Source: Candidatus Micrarchaeia archaeon
GTDB taxonomy: Archaea; Micrarchaeota; Micrarchaeia; Anstonellales; Bilamarchaeaceae
Direction: 5' to 3'
DNA: 25,570 bases
Assembly: GCA_041650355.1 (NCBI GenBank)
Contig: JBAZLI010000004.1
Span: 1-25,570, forward strand
Below, in pieces: positions 20,841 through 25,570 of the stretch. The number at the start of each line of letters is the position of its first letter. Position 1 is the first letter of the stretch. The translations under genes and the position numbers were made by a program. The notes below the pieces were generated by a model. The model was not told where the DNA came from and searched no databases. It saw nothing but the letters and a program-made list of their open reading frames with translations.

Positions 20841-21104
20841 TCACCGTGCTTTGTAAATTCTCTGCACCCAGACTTTCTTGAAAAACGGCAGCGTGAGCGT
20901 TGAGAGAAGGAATCCCGCCGTGGGAACTATCGCGTTCAGCCACGCATTAGGCAATCCAGCGTAAAGGAAATACAGCGCTATTGCCAGGTAGGTGAAAAGG
21001 GAAATGAGCACTCTTCTCGCATAGCTCGTTTCCCATGCCTTGTCAGCCTCCACCTTCGCATTCCGTTCCTCTATTTTTCCCACCCTTTCTTCCAGCGAAG
21101 CCAT
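20841..21104 (-). CDS. Small coiled-coil protein with two membrane helices
   Basis: 87 residues: MASLEERVGKIEERNAKVEADKAWETS forms a charged helix, likely a short coiled coil, followed by RRVLISLFTYLAIALYFLYAG (helix 1), a PNAWLNAIVPTAGF turn, and LLSTLTLPFFKKVW (helix 2). I recall similar small proteins scattered in archaea and candidate-phylum bacteria, always of unknown function. ATG 21104 lies 5 nt after the ncsA stop, with a GGTAGTGAT stretch overlapping that stop. The long upstream part of the open frame inside ncsA is not credible. The metallo-beta-lactamase gene follows directly. The role is unknown; membrane association is the only firm prediction. Confidence 0.8.
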   Translation of the reverse strand: MASLEERVGKIEERNAKVEADKAWETSYARRVLISLFTYLAIALYFLYAGLPNAWLNAIVPTAGFLLSTLTLPFFKKVWVQRIYKAR

Positions 21105-21109
21105 AATCA

Positions 21110-22039
21110 CTACCTGCGCCCGAGCCGCTCCATCATTTTGCACGCCATGCACAGATTTGCAGATGCAGGCTCTCTGCACCTGGAGCATTTCAATATCTCG
21201 GTTTTTCCCTTCCCCAACCCGGCCCTCATCAGCTTCTCCATCTCCAGGAAGCTTTTCAATATCCTTATTTTCGTCCCTGGGTATTCCCCCTCTGTCTCGT
21301 TCAGCTGCCCTTTCACATGCTGCCTGAACGACTGGTATGCGTATGGGCATTCCGAATATTTTATCCCAATTCCCTTCATCATTGCATAAGCCGCGATTTC
21401 CTTTTCCGGGGCCCTCATAAGGGGCCTTATCCTGGGCACGAACGCATCGTCTTCTGAAACCGGCTCAAGGAACCTCGCAAGCCTCGCAGGCTCGTTCCTC
21501 ATCATATTCATCAGCACGGTCTGCGCCACATCATCCAGATTGTGGCCTATGGCGATTTTGGACGCATGCTCCGTTCTCGCGCCCCTATTCAGCAAATACC
21601 TCCTGAAAACCCCGCACCAGCTGCACGCGTTTCCCTCCTTCTTCATGATTTCATCAAGCGAAAAGCCAGTTCCTTTCCTGAACGACAGCACTTTGAGCGG
21701 AATTTTCAGTTTTTTGCATTCCTGCTTCGCGACCGCGAGCGTCTTGCTCCTGTAGCCGGCGATTCCCTCATCAATTGTAATCGCGACAATCTCAAAAGGG
21801 AGTTTTTTCCTGAGCTTTGCGAGCAGGTGGAGCAAGACCACGCTGTCCTTTCCTCCCGAGAGCCCGATTGCGATTTTTTCGCGCGGCCTTATCATGCGGT
21901 ACTCGCGCACCGTGTCCAAAAAGCGCTTCTCGAAATATTTCACGAAGCAGCCTGCGCACAGGTGCCTCGCCGCGTACGCCAGCCGTATCGCGGCAGGTTT
22001 CCCGCACGCCGAACATTTAGGAATACTCAATTCACCCAC
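21110..22039 (-). CDS. ncsA: tRNA 2-thiouridine synthetase, NcsA/TtuA/Ctu1 family
   Basis: 309 residues. Cys pairs at 9/12 and 28/31 form an N-terminal zinc ribbon. The ATP-pyrophosphatase loop SGGKDS is at 61-66. Cys139, Cys142 (CSWC) and Cys231 match the three Fe-S cluster ligands of TtuA/NcsA. GHNLDDVAQT is at 165-174, and a C-terminal zinc ribbon uses Cys285, 288, 297, 300. The enzyme adenylates a tRNA uridine and replaces oxygen by sulfur from a ubiquitin-like carrier, at U34 (Ncs6/Ctu1) or at position 54 (TtuA); which one is not decidable here. The start is GTG 22039, overlapping the carrier's Gly-Gly-stop by 8 nt; no in-frame ATG exists near. The overlap ties it to the sulfur carrier. 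Confidence 0.93.
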   Translation of the reverse strand: MGELSIPKCSACGKPAAIRLAYAARHLCAGCFVKYFEKRFLDTVREYRMIRPREKIAIGLSGGKDSVVLLHLLAKLRKKLPFEIVAITIDEGIAGYRSKTLAVAKQECKKLKIPLKVLSFRKGTGFSLDEIMKKEGNACSWCGVFRRYLLNRGARTEHASKIAIGHNLDDVAQTVLMNMMRNEPARLARFLEPVSEDDAFVPRIRPLMRAPEKEIAAYAMMKGIGIKYSECPYAYQSFRQHVKGQLNETEGEYPGTKIRILKSFLEMEKLMRAGLGKGKTEILKCSRCREPASANLCMACKMMERLGRR

Positions 22040-22223
22040 CGAAAACTACCTTTATTACCTCAATCCTGCTTCCAGGTCCTATCTCCGCGTCTTCAGGCGC
22101 AAGCTTCCCATCCACCTTCACGAGCACTTCCTCGCGCGCGATCTTCATTTTCTTGAGCAGTCCGGCGACAGTGCCTTTTGCGAAAGCCACTTTTTTCTCT
22201 TCGTTGTTCAACAGCACCCTCAT
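22032..22223 (-). CDS. Ubiquitin-like small sulfur carrier (SAMP/ThiS/TtuB-like)
   Basis: 63 residues in a beta-grasp pattern: MRVLLNNEEKKVAFAKGTV, a short helix, EEVLVKVDGKLAPEDAEI and GSRIEVIKVVFGG. It ends exactly in Gly-Gly, required for C-terminal adenylation by an E1 such as the one at 1-512 and for thiocarboxylate formation. Its gene overlaps ncsA by 8 nt, so the most likely role is sulfur donation for tRNA 2-thiolation; molybdopterin or protein tagging (SAMPylation) are alternatives. ATG 22223 lies about 25 nt from a TATA element, giving a leaderless message. The open frame to 22289 passes through the promoter and is not real. Confidence 0.9.
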   Translation of the reverse strand: MRVLLNNEEKKVAFAKGTVAGLLKKMKIAREEVLVKVDGKLAPEDAEIGPGSRIEVIKVVFGG

Positions 22224-22239
22224 AAAAGTCTTAGGCGAC

Positions 22240-22254
22240 CATATATTTATATAC
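22240..22254. promoter_or_regulatory. Divergent TATA region of the sulfur-carrier operon and rfcS
   Basis: CATATATTTATATAC is almost symmetric. On the minus strand its centre is about 25 nt from the carrier ATG (22223), which implies a leaderless start. On the plus strand it predicts a start near 22273, leaving rfcS a leader of about 26 nt without a strong ribosome site. Confidence 0.5.
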
Positions 22255-22298
22255 ATCAAACCCGAAGGAAAAAAGGAACGGTTTTTCAAGTTGATTTT

Positions 22299-23261
22299 AT
22301 GGATGAAAGCGACCTTCTCCCCTGGACGGAGAAGTACAGGCCGAGGAAGCTCGAAGACATTACTGGCCAGGTTGAAATAATAAAGACGCTCAGGGCATTC
22401 GTAAAAGCCAAAAACATGCCCAACCTGCTCTTTGCTGGCCCTCCGGGCATAGGCAAAACCACCTCATCCATCGCGCTGGCGCACGAGCTTTACGGGGACA
22501 ACATGATGGGCAATTTTCTGGAGCTCAACGCGAGCGACGAAAGGGGGATAGATGTAGTGCGCGGAAAGATAAAGGATTTCGCGCGCAGCGTCTCCATGGG
22601 AAAGGCGGACTTCAAGCTCATATTCCTTGATGAAGCTGACGCGCTCACACCCGATGCGCAGCACGCCTTGCGCAGGACCATGGAGCTTCACTCCAGCATC
22701 ACCCGCTTCATCCTCAGCTGCAACTACTCATCTAAAATAATCGAGCCCATCCAGAGCAGGACCGCGATATTCAGGTTCCTGAGGCTGAACGAACCTGACG
22801 TGAGGAAGACGCTCGAGCACGTTGCCAAGTCCGAGGGGCTCAAGGTGGACGAGGACGCGTTCGGCGCCCTTTACTACATTTCCGAGGGGGACATGCGCAA
22901 GTCCATAAACGCGCTCCAGGGCGCGGCAATACATTCAAAACACATAACCAAGGACCTGGTGTTCAAAATCTCCTCGCGGGCAGAGCCCAAGGAAGTGCTG
23001 GAAATGATGGAGCTTTCGCTTTCCGGGAAATTCCTGGACGCTAGGAAGAAGCTCGATTCCCTGATAATAAATTACGGGCTTTCAGGAGAAGACATACTTC
23101 TGCAGATGTACCGCGAGATAGACAAGCTCAAAATAGACGAGAAGAAGAAGGTCCAGCTCGTGGACCGCATAGGCGAGTACAATTTCCGGCTGGTGGAAGG
23201 GGCCAATGAGCGGATACAGATAGAGGCGCTTCTCGCGCAGCTCATGCTTGTGGGGAAATAG
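22299..23261 (+). CDS. rfcS: Replication factor C small subunit
   Basis: 320 residues, normal for the archaeal clamp-loader small subunit, which with RFC-L loads the PCNA ring at primer ends. PWTEKYRPRKLEDITGQ (residues 8-24) is the RFC box I. GPPGIGKTT is Walker A, LIFLDEADALT Walker B, RFILSCNYSSKIIEPIQSRT covers sensor 1 and the arginine finger, and EGDMRKSINALQG is sensor 2. The C-terminal collar is intact. The frame is open far upstream to 21894, but ATG 22299 begins the conserved protein and follows the TATA region. The gene is monocistronic here, with an A-rich stretch between it and convergent thrS. Confidence 0.95.
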   Translation: MDESDLLPWTEKYRPRKLEDITGQVEIIKTLRAFVKAKNMPNLLFAGPPGIGKTTSSIALAHELYGDNMMGNFLELNASDERGIDVVRGKIKDFARSVSMGKADFKLIFLDEADALTPDAQHALRRTMELHSSITRFILSCNYSSKIIEPIQSRTAIFRFLRLNEPDVRKTLEHVAKSEGLKVDEDAFGALYYISEGDMRKSINALQGAAIHSKHITKDLVFKISSRAEPKEVLEMMELSLSGKFLDARKKLDSLIINYGLSGEDILLQMYREIDKLKIDEKKKVQLVDRIGEYNFRLVEGANERIQIEALLAQLMLVGK

Positions 23262-23329
23262 CCTGAATAAGAACAAAAAAATCAAGATAAAAGCAAAATA
23301 AAAACTGAATAAAAAGAAAAAGAATGCGT
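23262..23329 (-). terminator. T-rich terminator region of thrS
   Basis: Between the convergent stops of rfcS and thrS the minus strand contains several T runs (for example TTCTTTTTCTTTTTATT just after thrS, and later TTTTTTT). This is the usual form of archaeal transcription termination. The plus strand is A-rich, so rfcS has no comparable signal here. Confidence 0.5.
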
Positions 23330-25216
23330 TCAGATTGCAGGCCTTGCACCCACAGTTTTCCCGAATGAAATAGGCTCGAACGGAGTTCCTTCGGTTCTTT
23401 TCTCAATTTCCGAAAGCAGCTCTTCAAAGCCCATCTCTTTCTTCCCGCCGCTTTCGCGCACGCTCACCGCAATTTTTCCGGATTCCATCTCCTTGTCCCC
23501 GATTACGGCGACATATGGGCACCATTCCATCTCGGCGTTGCGGATTTTCTTACCTAAAGTCTCGCCGCTGTCATCAACATCCACGCGCACTCTCCTTCCA
23601 GCAGCCTTTTTCTGCAGCTCAATCGCAAAAGCAAGGTGTTTTTCCCCTATGGGCACCAGGCGCACCTGAGTGGGCGCAAGCCAGAGCGGATAATTGGCCT
23701 TCTTTCCCTGCTTCATGCGCATCGCTTCCTTCTCAAGCAGCGCGTAAACCACCCTTTCCAGGCTTCCGCTCAGCGAAGCGTGCAGTATGAGCGGCCTCTG
23801 CTTCTGCCCCTTCTCATCCACAAAGCTTATGTCATAGGTTTCCGCGTTCTCCACATCTATCTGCACAGTTGACAAAGCGCTGGCCTTGTCCATCGCGTCC
23901 ACGAAATTGAACTCGAACTTGGTTATGAAGTACGCGTACCTTTCCTGGAACAGCTCCAGCAATACGGGTTTACCGACTTTTTTCGCCATTCCCACGTACC
24001 ATTCCTTGTTCTCGTTGAAGAAATCCGTCTGCGCCCTGAATCCGACCTCAAGCTCATCAAGCCCGAGCCCCTCGTTCCAGCTAAGGCTCGCCTCAAGCTG
24101 GTTCTCGAATTCCTTTTTCGCCTGCTCCATGCTCACGGCCATAGTGTGCATATCAGGCATGGTGAGCGCCCTCACCCTCTTCAACCCCGCAAGCTCCCCT
24201 GCCTGCTCCCTCCTGAAGCTGTATCGTGTGAGCTCGTACATCTTGAGCGGCAGTTGCTTGTAGCTCATCACCATGTCATGGCTTATGAGGAACTGCCCGA
24301 AGCACGCGGCGAACCTCAAAAACAGTTTCTTGTCGTCAGAAAGCACCACGTACTGCCTTGCAGGGAACCTGTTCAAATACTTCTTGAGCGAGGGATGCTC
24401 GTAATCGTACATTATCGGAGTCTCAACCTCCATCGCCCCGTATCCTACGCAGTAGTCGCTTATCGCCCTCTCGAGCAATTTCTTTATGAGCCTTCCCTTG
24501 GGCAGCCACCTGAAGTTCCCTGGGTCGCTCCCTGGCTCGTAGTTCACGAGCGAATGCTCCTTCATCAATTTTATGTGCGGCGGCTCCTGGTCGTACGCCC
24601 TCACTTTCTTTGTTTCATAGGTCGCGAACTTCCCGAGCAGTCCATGCCCATTGTAATCAAAAGCATCCACTTCGCTCAGCTTCCCGTCAAGCCCGAGAAT
24701 ATGGAATTTGCTCTTCATTTTTTCCTCGCTCTTGAGCGAAGCAGAGATTTCTTGGATGGGCTGGGTTCCGGCATGCTGCACTCCTGCTTCAATTGCGAGC
24801 GCGGCCTTTATTTCCCTCGAGAGCTCGCTGAGCGGATGGCCCTTGCACTTCAGAGTGTATCCCTTGTACCACCCGAAAGGAGAACTTTCGACCTGGTAGC
24901 CGGCCCCATCGAGCAGCTCCACAACCTTCTTTATCACCGCGAGCGCCACCTTCGGCGCGGATGGCTTGGAAGTGAGGTGCACGAGCGGGTAGATGAGCAC
25001 GTTGCTCGTTTTCACCTGCTTCGCGACCTTTTCAACTTCAGTTGCGGTATTTTTAGCAACCCCCTCCACATCCTCGTCGCCCTGCTCCACGGACGTGAAC
25101 ACGACGAGCACTTCCTCATACCTTTTCTTCTCCAGCTCCACGTCCTCGGCGTCCCTTATCGCCTTCTGCTTAGGCTCCACTTCTATGTAATCCGCATGTA
25201 CCGTCATTATCCTCAT
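23330..25216 (-). CDS. thrS: Threonyl-tRNA synthetase, archaeal type
   Basis: 628 residues. The N-terminal ~140 residues (MRIMTVHADYIEVEP onwards) form the archaea-specific editing domain, related to D-aminoacyl-tRNA deacylases, which removes wrongly attached Ser. The class II core has motif 2 in YSFRREQAGELAGLKRVRA with MPDMHT, and motif 3 in LHASLSGSLERVVYALLE. The zinc ligands Cys (AACFGQF), His (DMHT) and His (LHAS) are present. The anticodon-binding domain begins at PLWLAPTQVRLVPIG. There is no bacterial TGS domain. ATG 25216 matches the family start; ATG 25222, two codons earlier, is possible. GAGG lies about 9 nt upstream and ATATTTTTC around 25290-25282 may be the TATA. A separate deacylase, DtdA, is at 548. 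Confidence 0.95.
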   Translation of the reverse strand: MRIMTVHADYIEVEPKQKAIRDAEDVELEKKRYEEVLVVFTSVEQGDEDVEGVAKNTATEVEKVAKQVKTSNVLIYPLVHLTSKPSAPKVALAVIKKVVELLDGAGYQVESSPFGWYKGYTLKCKGHPLSELSREIKAALAIEAGVQHAGTQPIQEISASLKSEEKMKSKFHILGLDGKLSEVDAFDYNGHGLLGKFATYETKKVRAYDQEPPHIKLMKEHSLVNYEPGSDPGNFRWLPKGRLIKKLLERAISDYCVGYGAMEVETPIMYDYEHPSLKKYLNRFPARQYVVLSDDKKLFLRFAACFGQFLISHDMVMSYKQLPLKMYELTRYSFRREQAGELAGLKRVRALTMPDMHTMAVSMEQAKKEFENQLEASLSWNEGLGLDELEVGFRAQTDFFNENKEWYVGMAKKVGKPVLLELFQERYAYFITKFEFNFVDAMDKASALSTVQIDVENAETYDISFVDEKGQKQRPLILHASLSGSLERVVYALLEKEAMRMKQGKKANYPLWLAPTQVRLVPIGEKHLAFAIELQKKAAGRRVRVDVDDSGETLGKKIRNAEMEWCPYVAVIGDKEMESGKIAVSVRESGGKKEMGFEELLSEIEKRTEGTPFEPISFGKTVGARPAI

Positions 25217-25302
25217 GTGCATCAGCCTCGATTTCCAGTTTTTATGTTTGTTCTCTTTCCGCGAGATTTGCGTAAAACAGAAAAATATTTGTTTTTTGGT
25301 CC

Positions 25303-25327
25303 GGAATCCACCCGCCAAGCGGATTCC
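25303..25327. repeat. Inverted repeat upstream of thrS
   Basis: GGAATCC (25303-25309) and GGATTCC (25321-25327) form a perfect 7-bp inverted repeat with an 11-nt spacer. It lies just upstream of the probable thrS TATA in the 228-nt gap between divergent thrS and the endonuclease gene. It could be an operator; the rest of the gap shows nothing else recognisable. Confidence 0.4.
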
Positions 25328-25444
25328 AGAGATAAAATTAGCAGGTAGTAGTGTTGCCAGTGCTTCCAATGCTGCCGAACGATCCACCGTACATGAATTT
25401 ACTATGGGAAATAAGGTTTTTAAGCGGTTCGCCGAAGTTCCTCC

Positions 25445-25570
25445 ATGATGCGTTTCGGCCCTGCAGGCATACCAATCCAATGCGAAGGAGGCACTGCAGA
25501 AGGGATAGAATGCTGCAGAAAGCTCGGCCTCGGAGCTATGGAGATGGAATTCGTGCGCGGGGTGAAAATG
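25445..25570 (+). CDS. Endonuclease IV/AP endonuclease-like TIM-barrel protein (partial)
   Basis: Only the first 42 residues are in the window. RFGPAGIPIQCEGG, GIECCRKLGLGAMEMEFVRG and the following VKM match the start of archaeal endonuclease IV/xylose-isomerase-like TIM-barrel proteins, which cut DNA at abasic sites using three metal ions. The metal ligands lie further on, outside the window, so activity cannot be judged; a sugar isomerase of the same fold is an alternative. Two adjacent ATG codons (25445, 25448) could start it. TTTTTAAG near 25416-25423 is about 25 nt upstream, which fits a leaderless transcript. Confidence 0.8.
   Translation, partial: MMRFGPAGIPIQCEGGTAEGIECCRKLGLGAMEMEFVRGVKM

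Noticed and set aside
21894..22298. N-terminal extension of the RFC small subunit
   Set aside because: The open frame runs antisense through ncsA and the sulfur carrier; the conserved protein starts at ATG 22299.
24146..25348. Long plus-strand frame opposite thrS
   Set aside because: It is antisense to a fully recognisable ThrRS; its composition is the complement of that gene and it shows no family motifs.
1..25570. CRISPR arrays, insertion sequences, rRNA or prophage genes
   Set aside because: No regularly spaced repeats, transposase or integrase motifs, or rRNA-like sequence were seen on either strand.

Overview
The window looks like a piece of a small archaeal genome, most likely of the Micrarchaeota/ARMAN group of DPANN archaea. 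The evidence is an archaeal gene set (archaeal ThrRS with its own editing domain, D-aminoacyl-tRNA deacylase DtdA, RFC small subunit, CTP-dependent riboflavin kinase RbkR, NcsA with a ubiquitin-like sulfur carrier, EndA). Many starts are leaderless, about 25 nt downstream of TATA boxes, or preceded by a GGTGA-type ribosome site. The most telling gene is the roughly 390-residue tRNA splicing endonuclease, which has the length, domain order and catalytic spacing of the epsilon-2 form known from ARMAN. Base composition is near half GC, apart from two AT-richer ankyrin-repeat loci.

Layout. 1-512 (-): truncated E1-like ThiF/MoeB protein. 548-1342 (+): dtdA. 1408-1605 (+): tRNA-Met(CAT) with two introns. 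1626-7738 (-): one long, tightly packed gene string, read in the order gap, uppS, DUF192, TadA-like ATPase, TadC-like membrane protein, PAP2 phosphatase, polyprenol/dolichol-kinase-like protein. 7811-8705 (+): lipoprotein and PRC-barrel protein. 8729-10145 (-): hypothetical protein plus ankyrin protein. 10255-11810 (+): rnhB and a sugar epimerase. 11802-12410 (-): CDP-alcohol phosphatidyltransferase. 12450-12518 (-): a box C/D guide sRNA not covered by any protein gene. 12559-13191 (+): rbkR. 13244-13356 (+): tRNA-Val(GAC) with a D-loop intron. 13417-14929 (+): two overlapping Cys-rich paralogues. 14947-16320 (-): a glutamine-synthetase-fold protein lacking the catalytic residues. 16391-16498 (-): tRNA-Phe(GAA) with an intron. 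16552-17730 (-): endA. 17855-19122 (+): surface protein and metallo-beta-lactamase protein. 19148-19921 (-): second ankyrin gene. 22223-20046 (-): sulfur carrier, ncsA, small membrane protein, metallo-beta-lactamase protein. 22299-23261 (+): rfcS. 25216-23330 (-): thrS. 25445-end (+): start of an endonuclease-IV-like gene.

The main observation concerns RNA splicing. All three tRNA genes are interrupted, by four introns in total, and three of the four can be folded into clear bulge-helix-bulge (BHB) motifs. The endonuclease that would cut them is encoded here, next to tRNA-Phe. The protein gene uppS carries an in-frame 15-nt insertion with a stop codon inside its near-invariant PDGNRRW active-site motif. 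That insertion can also be folded as a BHB, and cutting at the standard bulge positions removes exactly 15 nt and restores PDGNRRW. I infer a very small spliced intron in an archaeal mRNA, processed by the same broad-specificity EndA.

Functional groups that work together: uppS, PAP2 and the polyprenol-kinase-like gene look like a polyprenyl-phosphate lipid-carrier module. The ubiquitin-like carrier and NcsA, with the E1-like protein at the window start, fit tRNA 2-thiolation. EndA, the tRNAs, the C/D sRNA, DtdA and ThrRS make the window rich in tRNA and RNA maturation functions.
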